From: an uncultured Oscillatoriales cyanobacterium
GTDB lineage: Bacteria > Cyanobacteriota > Cyanobacteriia > Cyanobacteriales > Microcoleaceae
Assembly: GCA_903893625.1 (NCBI GenBank)
Contig: CAITND010000165.1
Coordinates: forward strand, 1 to 43,049
Direction of reading: 5' to 3'
Length of the DNA stretch: 43,049 nt
The position numbers and the translations under genes are program-made. Shown in pieces: positions 23,221-30,745 of this stretch. How positions within the stretch are numbered: the stretch's first letter is position 1; each line of letters starts with the position of its first letter. The notes beneath the pieces were generated by a model. That model saw only the letters and a program-made list of their open reading frames with translations, had not been told where the DNA came from and made no database searches.

Positions 23221-24819
23221 TTATTTTTTGTCCTGTTGAATAGAATTAGATTGAGAGGGAGAATTTTCTAAATTATTCTGTTTTTCAGGCGATGGATTTG
23301 GCAATTCATTGGGATTATTAAGCGGTTCCTGTTGTCGGGTACTAAAGATCACCTCACCATTAAGACGTGCTAATAAATCCAGTCGTAACGGCCCAATAGT
23401 ATAGGCATCTTCGGCGGCAACCGCTTGAATTTCCAATGGTTGATTATGGTCTTGTAATTGTTGGAAAAAACGAATTAATGTATCCATTCTATCATTTCCA
23501 ATCTGCACTGTTCCATTCACCACCCCAACAAAACGGGCGCGAAAACTGGACGCATCTAACAATTGTTGCAATTGTTTTTGTAACTGACTATTAGATAAAG
23601 TGGAGGGATCAAAGGTTGTCCCAGCAATCAGTTCTCCCGTCGTAAATAATAAGCGATTGGGTTCAGCTTTGGTAAAAACAGAAACCTTGGTTTCACCGAC
23701 TAAATAATTAGCAGCCGAAATCACTTGCACCACATAATCTCGGCCATCATCAATTTCATGGATTAAGTTTTCAACTTCTGCTTTAGTAATTTCAATTACC
23801 CGTGATTGATTGGCATTTTTATTCGCTAATTGTACGGATTCAATAGCATGAGTATTGGCTTCTTGTAAGAGTCTATTAACCGCTTGGATAGAGGTTTTGG
23901 GGTCATTAATTCTGACTAATCCACTGGCTAAGACTTGCCCCCGTTCTAAAGCAACATTGCCTTCTCGTAACAGTTGAAAATTTCGTGCAACCAGTTCTAC
24001 TTGCTGGGCTAAAACTTGTTTTTGCTGTTCTAATTTTTCCTGTTCCGTTTCCAATTCTTGCAGACGAGATTCTCGTTTAGCAATAATTTGATCCTGTTCC
24101 GTAATTCGTTGTTTCTGTTTTTCCAGTTCCTGATCTTGCTGTTTCATCTCTTGATCTCGTTTGGAAATTTCCCGATCACGAGCTTGAATTTGAGCTTTAA
24201 CTTGTTCTCGTTGTTTGATTAGATTTTGGCGTTCCGTTCTGAGTTGGGCGATTTCTGCTTGTAAACTTTGTTTTTGTTGAAACACCTTTTGGAGACGATT
24301 TTCTGTCTGATTCAGTTCAGCTTCTGTTGCCGTTTTTTCCGATTGAATTCCTTGCAATTGTTTCTGAAGATTTCCCAATTGATTCTGAGTTCGTTGTAAT
24401 TCTTCTGCTGTTTGAATGGCTTTTAATTGAGCCGTTTGTAGGGATTGATTAATCCCATTCAACTGAGCCATTGCGGTATTAAGTTCAACTCTGGCTTTAG
24501 CTAAATCCGTTTCTACTCGTTTTCTTTCATCTTCAGCGCGAGTTAAATCTTTACGAGCATCATTAAGTCGAGTTTGAATTTGATCAATTTGAAAAACGCC
24601 CCGACGTAGGGGTTTACTGGAGGCAAATAAAATCCCTAACGTCAATGCCGAAAGCACACTGCCCGTTACAATTGTCACGACCATAGCAGTGTTACGGGGG
24701 CGGAGATTGAATAAACTCAGCCTGGCCTTTCCAACTTTCGTTCCCAGGCGATCGCTGACAGTGGCAATTACGCCTCCCAGAACTAAGATAGATATAACCA
24801 GGATAATTCCTGCGGTCAT
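23221..24819 (-). CDS. DUF3084 membrane-anchored coiled-coil protein
   Basis: A 532-residue protein with two N-terminal membrane helices (about 2-20 and 45-67) joined by a basic loop (DRLGTKVGKARLSLFNLRPRN). A coiled coil of about 200 residues follows (75-280, rich in Gln, Glu, Lys and Arg), then a globular region (IESVQLANKNANQSRVIEITKAEVE, LFTTGELIAGTTFDPS) and a disordered Asn/Pro/Gln tail. It matches DUF3084, a cyanobacterial family of unknown function. The topology suggests a membrane tether with a long rod. The gene is 1 nt upstream of the YqgF-like gene on the same strand. Confidence 0.87.
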   Translation of the reverse strand: MTAGIILVISILVLGGVIATVSDRLGTKVGKARLSLFNLRPRNTAMVVTIVTGSVLSALTLGILFASSKPLRRGVFQIDQIQTRLNDARKDLTRAEDERKRVETDLAKARVELNTAMAQLNGINQSLQTAQLKAIQTAEELQRTQNQLGNLQKQLQGIQSEKTATEAELNQTENRLQKVFQQKQSLQAEIAQLRTERQNLIKQREQVKAQIQARDREISKRDQEMKQQDQELEKQKQRITEQDQIIAKRESRLQELETEQEKLEQQKQVLAQQVELVARNFQLLREGNVALERGQVLASGLVRINDPKTSIQAVNRLLQEANTHAIESVQLANKNANQSRVIEITKAEVENLIHEIDDGRDYVVQVISAANYLVGETKVSVFTKAEPNRLLFTTGELIAGTTFDPSTLSNSQLQKQLQQLLDASSFRARFVGVVNGTVQIGNDRMDTLIRFFQQLQDHNQPLEIQAVAAEDAYTIGPLRLDLLARLNGEVIFSTRQQEPLNNPNELPNPSPEKQNNLENSPSQSNSIQQDKK

Positions 24820-24925
24820 ATCAAAAATTTAACACTGTAGTTTAAATGGATTTGACCCCCTCTAATTCTGAGTTTTCCCTCTGAACTTTAGCTAAATTCT
24901 CTCTGGTTCTATTTTCAGGAAAAGA

Positions 24926-24951
24926 CCTGAATCCTAATAGGATTCATCAGG
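24926..24951 (-). terminator. probable terminator of ntcA
   Basis: On the minus strand, CCTGATGAATCC and GGATTCAGG pair with a two-base bulge around a TATTA loop, followed by TCTTTTCC. The hairpin begins about 20 nt after the ntcA stop codon and precedes the DUF3084 gene. The T-run is short, so termination may be partial. Confidence 0.5.
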
Positions 24952-24970
24952 AAAACCTACCTTGAATAGA

Positions 24971-25636
24971 CTAGGTGAATTGTTGGCTTAGGGTAACGGG
25001 ATTATGGACTGTGATCTTTTTCTTATAAATCGAGATCATGTTTTTTTGTCGCAAATCTCCTAATAAACGGGTAACAGTTACTCGTGTTGAACCAATGGCT
25101 TCTGCAATTGCCTGATGGGATAGCTTTAAGTCAATCCGAATCCCATCTTTACCCGGAACACCAAAATCTCGACAAAGAATTAGAAGAAAACTAACTAATC
25201 TTGATCCCATATCTCGGTGAGCTAAGGTTTCAATCATCATCTCTGTTTGTAAAATTCGAGATGATAATCCTCGCAACATCACCATTGGCAATTCGGGATC
25301 ACTTTTTAGGGCTTTCTCAACTTGTTCAATGGGAACCGAGAGTAGTTCTACAGGGGTAAAGGCGACGGCGTGGTAAAACCGATCTGACCGATGACCTGTA
25401 ATTAAAGATAAAACACCAAATACACTATTTTCTCGAAGTAAAGCAACAGTAATCTCTTCTCCAGCTTCATAGACTCTGGACAGTTTTACCGCACCTTTGA
25501 TCAGAACATAGACGCGCTCCGCCGGATCGCCGGGAAAGAAGATCGTCTTGCCCCGTTCAAAGCTTTCCACGACGGGAGGGAACGCCCCTCCGCCGATGCT
25601 GCGGAACACTTCTGCTAACGGTCTATCATACGTCAC
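24971..25636 (-). CDS. ntcA: global nitrogen regulator NtcA
   Basis: A 221-residue CRP/FNR-family activator that senses 2-oxoglutarate and controls nitrogen assimilation genes in cyanobacteria. Near-invariant NtcA segments are present: [85 protein letters not shown], and the DNA-recognition helix [23 protein letters not shown]. The start is a GTG (25634-25636), which gives a protein of standard length; the ribosome site AAGGGA is weak. An exact GTA-N8-TAC box lies 42 bp upstream, consistent with the known autoregulation of ntcA. It is divergent from fabI. Confidence 0.97.
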   Translation of the reverse strand: MTYDRPLAEVFRSIGGGAFPPVVESFERGKTIFFPGDPAERVYVLIKGAVKLSRVYEAGEEITVALLRENSVFGVLSLITGHRSDRFYHAVAFTPVELLSVPIEQVEKALKSDPELPMVMLRGLSSRILQTEMMIETLAHRDMGSRLVSFLLILCRDFGVPGKDGIRIDLKLSHQAIAEAIGSTRVTVTRLLGDLRQKNMISIYKKKITVHNPVTLSQQFT

Positions 25637-25677
25637 GACCCGATCCCTTGCACTAACAATGCCCTAATATATCTTCC

Positions 25678-25691
25678 GTATTTCAGTTTAC
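25678..25691. promoter_or_regulatory. NtcA binding site, GTA-N8-TAC
   Basis: GTATTTCAGTTTAC is an exact match to the NtcA core consensus and sits between the divergent ntcA and fabI genes. In the ntcA direction a TATATT lies only 6 nt beyond the box (25671-25666). In the fabI direction TTTAAT begins 22 nt after it (25713-25718), which is the classical class II activator spacing. Which promoter it serves is not decided by sequence alone. Confidence 0.7.
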
Positions 25692-25816
25692 GCTAATTGC
25701 ATCATCTGTCTGTTTAATCGACCGATGATTGTCTTCTAGTCTGTTTCACCCCTTGGGGAGAATGGACAAATGAATGCCTTTGAGAAGGATACCAGTTGCA
25801 TATAGAATAATCTATT

Positions 25817-26593
25817 ATGCTGAATTTGAACGGAAAAAACGCACTGGTTACGGGCATTGCCAACAATCGCTCAATTGCGTGGGGCATTGCCCAACAGCTT
25901 CACGAAGCTGGAGCTAATCTCGGAGTGACCTATCTTCCCGACGAGAAAGGTCGTTTTGAAAAGAAGGTCAAAGAGTTGGTTGAACCCCTCAACCCTAGTT
26001 TATTTTTGCCCTGTGATGTCCAGAATGATGCTCAAATTGAGGAGCTTTTTACCGCCATCCGCGATCAGTGGGGACGGATAGATATCCTCATTCATTGTCT
26101 GGCTTTTGCTGGAAAAGAGGAACTCTCAGGGGACTTTAGCAATGTATCTCGTGGCGGATTTACCCGCACGTTGGATATTAGTGCTTATTCATTGGTACAA
26201 CTGAGCGCTGCTGCTAAACCCTTAATGACACAGGGCGGTAGTATTGTCACCCTAACATATCTGGGCGGTGTGCGGGTCATTCCCAATTACAACGTCATGG
26301 GTATTGCTAAGGCGGCTTTGGAAATGAATGTTCGTTACTTGGCGGCGGAGTTAGGGCCATTGGGGATTCGGGTAAATGGCATTTCGGCTGGCCCCATTCG
26401 GACTTTAGCCTCTTCAGCCGTTGGCGGCATTTTAGATATGATCCACCACGTTGAAGAAATTGCCCCCCTGAAACGGACTGTGACCCAAACCGAAGTCGGT
26501 AACGCGGCGGCTTTCCTCTGTAGTGATTTATCCAGTGGTATTACAGGCCAAATCCTGTATGTCGATTCGGGTTATTGCATCATGGGAATGTAA
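25817..26593 (+). CDS. fabI: enoyl-[acyl-carrier-protein] reductase (NADH)
   Basis: A 258-residue short-chain dehydrogenase that performs the last reduction of each fatty-acid elongation cycle. The FabI-type cofactor motif is NALVTGIANNRSIAWGIAQQL. The active-site residues are Tyr148 in TYLGG and the Tyr158-x6-Lys165 pair in NYNVMGIAKAALEMN. SAGPIRTLASSAVGG forms the substrate loop. Length and sequence are typical of cyanobacterial FabI. It is divergent from ntcA, with the NtcA box between. Its TAA stop is also the first three bases of a TAATCAG heptamer array, so the repeat abuts the coding end. Confidence 0.96.
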   Translation: MLNLNGKNALVTGIANNRSIAWGIAQQLHEAGANLGVTYLPDEKGRFEKKVKELVEPLNPSLFLPCDVQNDAQIEELFTAIRDQWGRIDILIHCLAFAGKEELSGDFSNVSRGGFTRTLDISAYSLVQLSAAAKPLMTQGGSIVTLTYLGGVRVIPNYNVMGIAKAALEMNVRYLAAELGPLGIRVNGISAGPIRTLASSAVGGILDMIHHVEEIAPLKRTVTQTEVGNAAAFLCSDLSSGITGQILYVDSGYCIMGM

Positions 26594-26856
26594 TCAGTAA
26601 TCAGTTATCAGTAATCAGTTATCAGTGTAAGATTTAAGAGTTAATCAACTGTCTACTTGTTAACTAACTACTAACTACTAACTACTAACTACTGATGAGT
26701 GATTACTGATTAAGCTGTTACGCATTTAAACTTGATATGTTAGCCAGCGAGGACGCTGGCGCTTGCATTGGTTTCACGATTTTCTAATAACCAATTTAGA
26801 TGATTAACAGCTTACTGATTACTGATTACTGATTACTGATAACTGATAACTGATTA
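26591..26856. repeat. facing heptamer arrays filling the fabI-hisB spacer
   Basis: The left array holds five heptamers TAATCAG/TTATCAG (26591-26625); the right array holds six of the reverse complement CTGATTA/CTGATAA (26815-26856). Between them, around 26660-26692, lies a TAACTAC-type tandem tract and then unique sequence. The first unit contains the fabI stop codon and the last contains the A of the hisB ATG. The arms can pair over about 35 bp. There is no room for a normal hisB Shine-Dalgarno. Confidence 0.9.
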
Positions 26857-27500
26857 TGCAACTTAGCGATCGCCCTTCTATTACTAACTCAAATTCTAAT
26901 TTAGAAATTCTCCCTAGAATCGCAACGGTACACCGAAAAACGGGAGAAACGGATGTTAATGTAACGGTTAATTTAGATGGAACTGGAGTCTGTAATGTGT
27001 CTACAGGAGTTCCATTTTTAGATCACATGATGCACCAAATTTCATCTCATGGGTTAATTGATTTAGACATTCAAGCGACTGGAGATATTGAAATTGATGA
27101 TCATCATACCAATGAAGATGTCGGAATTACATTCGGTTTAGCCTTAGCTAAAGCATTAGGCGATCGCAAAGGAATTGTCCGGTTTGGTCATTTTATTGCT
27201 CCTTTAGATGAAGCATTAGTTCAAGTTTCTTTAGATTTTTCCGGTCGTCCTCACCTCACATATCGTTTAGAAATTCCTACGCAACGAGTTGGAACTTATG
27301 ATACTCAATTAGTAAGAGAATTTTTTGTAGCTATTGTTAATAATAGTCAAATGACCTTACATTTACGACAATTAGACGGAATTAATTCCCATCATATTAT
27401 TGAAGCTGGCTTTAAAGCCTTTGCTAGAGCGTTAAGAATGGCGGTTGAAATTGATTCCCGTCGGGCGAATACCATCCCCAGTTCTAAAGGGGTTTTGTAA
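26856..27500 (+). CDS. hisB: imidazoleglycerol-phosphate dehydratase
   Basis: A 214-residue monofunctional HisB, catalysing the sixth step of histidine synthesis with two Mn ions. The metal-binding histidine/glutamate motifs are present: [28 protein letters not shown], and [20 protein letters not shown]. The end SSKGVL is also conserved. It lacks the histidinol-phosphatase half found in enterobacteria, as expected for cyanobacteria. The N-terminus has about 18 residues before the conserved [14 protein letters not shown]. The ATG adjoins the repeat array, so translation initiation does not use a canonical ribosome site. Confidence 0.96.
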   Translation: MQLSDRPSITNSNSNLEILPRIATVHRKTGETDVNVTVNLDGTGVCNVSTGVPFLDHMMHQISSHGLIDLDIQATGDIEIDDHHTNEDVGITFGLALAKALGDRKGIVRFGHFIAPLDEALVQVSLDFSGRPHLTYRLEIPTQRVGTYDTQLVREFFVAIVNNSQMTLHLRQLDGINSHHIIEAGFKAFARALRMAVEIDSRRANTIPSSKGVL

Positions 27501-27565
27501 ATTTGTTGACTGTTGAGGAATTATGCTACCGTTAGACTATCCTGATTATTGTTTTGATTGAAGCT

Positions 27566-28264
27566 ATGGTTTCTCAACCTGCAACTCTCAACCCAACAGA
27601 AATTATCTATCCCGAAAGTGATGGAAAACCGATGGCAAATAACACAGAACAATTTAATTGGATTGTTGTAATTGAACAGAATTTAGAATGGTTATTTGCT
27701 GATAATTCTAATGTATTTGTGGCGGGAGATTTATTCTGGTATCCGGTGGAAGGAAAACCTAATATTGTGAATGCACCGGATGTTTTAGTGGTATTGGGAA
27801 GACCCAAAGGAAAACGAGGTTCCTATCTACAATGGAAGGAAGATGGAATTCCCCCACAAGTGGTTTTTGAAATTCTGTCTCCGGGTAATACGAAGTCAGA
27901 AATGGAACGAAAATTAGTGTTTTATGAACGTTATGGAGTTGAGGAATATTATATTTATAATCCTGACAATTATCAATTCCAAGCTTGGTGGCGAGGGGAT
28001 GGGGGGTTAGATCTGGTAGAAATTGCTGAAAATTTGGTCAGTCCCCGTTTAGAAATTCGTTTTGAACCGTCAGAAACGGAGTTAAAAATTTATCGTCCTG
28101 ATGGTGTGAAGTTTCTGTCTTATGTGGAAATTAATCAACAGTTAGAACAGGAACAAAAACGCGCCGAACAAGCGGAAGCATTATTGATAGAAGAACAACA
28201 ACGTAATCAACGTTTAGCAGAACAGTTAAGACAGATGGGAATTAACCCCGATGAATTAGATTAA
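27566..28264 (+). CDS. Uma2 family (DUF820) endonuclease-like protein
   Basis: A 232-residue protein of the Uma2/DUF820 family, which is greatly expanded in cyanobacteria. The restriction-endonuclease-like core is visible: NAPDVLVVLGRPKG (catalytic-type Asp), then PQVVFEILSPGNTKSEMERKLVFYERYGVEEYYIYNPD (Glu and the ERK-type helix). A coiled coil rich in Gln and Glu ends the protein (about 195-225). I use the ATG at 27566; an upstream TTG would add four residues. The physiological role is unknown; some members have been suggested to belong to mobile or stress modules. It converges on the PP2C gene with 13 nt between stops. Confidence 0.85.
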   Translation: MVSQPATLNPTEIIYPESDGKPMANNTEQFNWIVVIEQNLEWLFADNSNVFVAGDLFWYPVEGKPNIVNAPDVLVVLGRPKGKRGSYLQWKEDGIPPQVVFEILSPGNTKSEMERKLVFYERYGVEEYYIYNPDNYQFQAWWRGDGGLDLVEIAENLVSPRLEIRFEPSETELKIYRPDGVKFLSYVEINQQLEQEQKRAEQAEALLIEEQQRNQRLAEQLRQMGINPDELD

Positions 28265-28277
28265 TAGATTAATACAA

Positions 28278-29048
28278 TTAAGGGTTAAAACTCGCTAAGA
28301 TTAAGGTTAGATCATCATCGGTTCGTCCTGTCACACGAGGCGATCGCAAAAACCCGATTAATTGTTCCTGAGCATCGGTTTCATCGGTGATGGTTTCTAC
28401 AAATTTAAACAGAGGAGAAAAGAAGGGATGATGGGGTTTTCCTTCGGGCATTTTTAACGCTAACATTTGTAACCCATCGGAAAAAGCAGCTAAATATTTA
28501 GGTTGTCCTGACCAGAGGTTAAATTGGGCATTTTCAACCGCATTAGGAGAAATTAAAAATACCGTTTCGTTGAGATATTCTCCACAGGTAGGTATTGTTA
28601 ATTCCAGAATATTGCCATTTTTATCTTCCACAACAATAGCCCCATCTCCTACTTGAGCAACGGCGACTAATTCCGGTGTTGCTATGCCTATAATTAAGGT
28701 AGTTGCTAACTCTCGAACTTCCGTTTCTTGGGTAACAGATTCCGATTCAATAGCCACCTTAGCATTATTTAAAGCCTCTTTTAAATACTCTTGCCAAGGG
28801 ATAGCTTCAGTATAATTATTAACAGAATCTATCTGTTTTTCCAGCGTTGCTAACGCTATTTTGACAGCAATATTTGCCCCCAAATCTGCTAATTTTGCCG
28901 AACCCGCCCCATCCGCAACCGCCAGAATAATTAGATCTGGGGATAACTGTTTAAAACCATGAGCATCTTGACAGGGGAGATCCTGCTTTTCGTGACTTGT
29001 TCCTGTCACCGATGCCGATATAATTTGCCAATTACAAACCTGATTCAT
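28278..29048 (-). CDS. PP2C-type serine/threonine phosphatase
   Basis: A 256-residue soluble PPM phosphatase. It begins WQIISASVTGTSHEKQDLPCQDAHG. The metal-binding motif is LAVADGAGSAKLADLGANIAV (Asp and Gly of motif 2), then VAQVGDGAIVVED, AFSDGLQMLAL and a C-terminal GRTDDDLTLILA with the final metal-binding Asp. This group of PP2C proteins is the type paired with TerY-like VWA proteins. The VWA gene lies 41 nt upstream on the same strand. Together with a protein kinase such genes form the TerY-P triad, but no kinase is adjacent here. Confidence 0.9.
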   Translation of the reverse strand: MNQVCNWQIISASVTGTSHEKQDLPCQDAHGFKQLSPDLIILAVADGAGSAKLADLGANIAVKIALATLEKQIDSVNNYTEAIPWQEYLKEALNNAKVAIESESVTQETEVRELATTLIIGIATPELVAVAQVGDGAIVVEDKNGNILELTIPTCGEYLNETVFLISPNAVENAQFNLWSGQPKYLAAFSDGLQMLALKMPEGKPHHPFFSPLFKFVETITDETDAQEQLIGFLRSPRVTGRTDDDLTLILASFNP

Positions 29049-29089
29049 TATTAATGATTAACTTGTTTAAACACTCACATTTTCTATTT

Positions 29090-29752
29090 TTAAACTGTTC
29101 CCCATCCCGGCGGCGGTAAAGCCACTTGTTCATCAACTTTAGAATGAGAAACTGTTTGCATACTTGTTGATAACCAAATAAACATTTCTCGAAAGTCTAA
29201 CCCTTTTAATTTTAACGGTGTTCTCTGCACAATTTGAGCCAACCGATCTAAATTTGCCCCTTCTACTCCAACGGCAAAAAATGCCACCTGTTTTTTCAAT
29301 TCTTCCTCTTGAATGCGTCTAGTAGCTTGTTCTGTCACCCGGTCAGCTTCTCCTTGAGGTTCACCATCGGTAATCATAAACACCCAAGGACGATAATAGG
29401 TAATGCCATTATTCCGATATTCCGATTTTCTCGCCGCTACTAAATCTAAAGCTTGGCTAATAGCAGTTCCCATAAATGTTTGACCTTGGGCGGTTAATAC
29501 TGGAGGTTCAAACTGATCGGCTGTGACGAAATCCTGTACAATTTTAACTTGATTATCAAAGGAAATAATCGCCACTTCTACCCGTTTTTTAGCGAGTTCA
29601 TCCCGAATTAAATCATTTCTAAACGCCATCAGTCCATCGTTTAAGGCATCAATGGGAACCCCTTGCATGGATGCGGATGTATCCAACAACAGCACACAGG
29701 GACACCGAGGTTCAGGATTTTCTGCAAATTCAACTGCTTCGTCTAGTCTCAT
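29090..29752 (-). CDS. TerY-like VWA domain protein
   Basis: A 220-residue protein that is essentially one von Willebrand factor A domain. The metal-ion-dependent adhesion site is complete: DTSAS at 24-28 in CVLLLDTSASMQGVPIDALNDGL, the Thr in QGQTFMGTAISQAL, and the Asp in VFMITDGEPQGEADR. The family is that of TerY, first linked to tellurite resistance. It is upstream of a PP2C phosphatase on the same strand, fitting a phosphorylation-controlled switch. A Pro-rich tail (VALPPPGWGTV) is typical. Its start region faces the DUF6883/DUF4926 pair across a 225-bp divergent spacer. Confidence 0.9.
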   Translation of the reverse strand: MRLDEAVEFAENPEPRCPCVLLLDTSASMQGVPIDALNDGLMAFRNDLIRDELAKKRVEVAIISFDNQVKIVQDFVTADQFEPPVLTAQGQTFMGTAISQALDLVAARKSEYRNNGITYYRPWVFMITDGEPQGEADRVTEQATRRIQEEELKKQVAFFAVGVEGANLDRLAQIVQRTPLKLKGLDFREMFIWLSTSMQTVSHSKVDEQVALPPPGWGTV

Positions 29753-29873
29753 GATTGTTTGATGATATCGTTGCTATTACTAGGATACTGGGTATTGTGT
29801 CTCTGTGGATTGTCTCAAAAGAGGAAACTGAAGTTCCTGTTTACAGGTATTTGTTGTATCCCCGGACAAAAGT

Positions 29874-29909
29874 GAAGTTATTTTCTAAAAATTGATAAAA
29901 TATAACTTC
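29874..29909. promoter_or_regulatory. inverted repeat in a divergent spacer
   Basis: A perfect 8-bp inverted repeat (GAAGTTAT at 29874-29881, ATAACTTC at 29902-29909) with 20 nt between, AT-rich inside. It lies between the leftward VWA/PP2C pair and the rightward DUF6883/DUF4926 pair, about 70 nt before the latter. It could be an operator for either; no promoter boxes are certain. Confidence 0.35.
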
Positions 29910-29977
29910 CCCTTGAGATTAAAGCCTAGATTTATGGGAAAATAAGAATTAGCAATGAGGCTTGAACTAGAATAACC

Positions 29978-30316
29978 ATGACCTCACCAACTCGTTTTGA
30001 ATTTCCGATTGCTAAAGCAGAATATCTGTTTAACCGAGGTACTGAACCCGGAATAGGAGGTGATAAGCGTAAGTTTTGGCGTGAAATTATGGGATTTGAG
30101 TCTCCCTTGGCAATTCGATTAGCCATCTTAGCTGAAGTCTCTGTGGATTTGTTTGAACCTCAAAGTCAAAATCAATATGGACAGTTATATCGAGCTTATA
30201 TTTACCTGACGGGAGTTAGCGGTATATCACGACGAATTAGAACCGTTTGGATTGTACTTATTGATGAAGATATTGCCAGATTTGTAACAGCAGTTCCTGA
30301 CAGATTAGGAGGTTAA
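29978..30316 (+). CDS. DUF6883-like small protein
   Basis: A 112-residue soluble protein. The pattern is: PIAKAEYLFNRG near the N-terminus, a DKRKFWREIMGF segment, YGQLYRAYIYLTG, then RIRTVWIVLIDEDIARFVTAVPDR. It fits the DUF6883 family, whose members are small single-domain proteins often beside another small gene. The assignment rests on memory of the family pattern, so it is moderate. The following DUF4926-like gene begins 3 nt after its stop, with its ribosome site inside this gene's end, so the two are translationally coupled. A toxin-antitoxin-like relation is possible but not shown. Confidence 0.6.
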   Translation: MTSPTRFEFPIAKAEYLFNRGTEPGIGGDKRKFWREIMGFESPLAIRLAILAEVSVDLFEPQSQNQYGQLYRAYIYLTGVSGISRRIRTVWIVLIDEDIARFVTAVPDRLGG

Positions 30317-30318
30317 TC

Positions 30319-30714
30319 GTGAGTCAATTTCAGCTATTCGATGCAGTTCAGCTAACTGAAACAATTCCCTTAACTGATGGAGGAGTAGCATCTGTTGGGA
30401 CAGTGGGTACAATTGTGGAAGTTTTAAAAGAGGGTGAAGCCTATATTGTTGAATTGTTTGGAAATTGGGTTAAATATGATCACGAAGGCAATTTTATGCC
30501 AGCAACCTTGGATGAATCGGAGGCTTTTATGGAAACTATTGGAGTAGAAATTGTTAATCCTCAGCAAATTATATTAACAGCTTCTGCTGCTCAAATTTTG
30601 AGTGTACGAGAACAGTTAACATTGGTTTTAGATAATTTATCAGAGGATTTAATTTTAGAAGTTCGAGATTTTGCAGAATTTTTACAGCAAAAACACTTAA
30701 GTCGGATGGGATAA
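30319..30714 (+). CDS. DUF4926-like protein with a C-terminal helical extension
   Basis: A 131-residue protein. The first ~65 residues match the DUF4926 pattern, a small beta-barrel-type domain (FQLFDAVQLTETIPL, then VGTVGTIVEVLKEGEAYIVELFG). The last ~50 residues (ILSVREQLTLVLDNLSEDLILEVRDFAEFLQQK) look like a DUF2281-type antitoxin-like helical tail. The combination is longer than a plain DUF4926 protein. The GTG start is fixed by a perfect AGGAGG at 30307-30312, six nt away and overlapping the upstream stop region. It forms a two-gene unit with the DUF6883-like gene. Confidence 0.65.
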   Translation: MSQFQLFDAVQLTETIPLTDGGVASVGTVGTIVEVLKEGEAYIVELFGNWVKYDHEGNFMPATLDESEAFMETIGVEIVNPQQIILTASAAQILSVREQLTLVLDNLSEDLILEVRDFAEFLQQKHLSRMG

Positions 30715-30745
30715 AATCAATGAAAATTCTGCCTGATTACTATAA

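Noticed and set aside
27566-30714. Defence island (Uma2, VWA/PP2C and small gene pair)
   Set aside because: No restriction-modification, helicase, Cas, Abi or phage genes are present; Uma2 proteins are abundant and dispersed in cyanobacteria.
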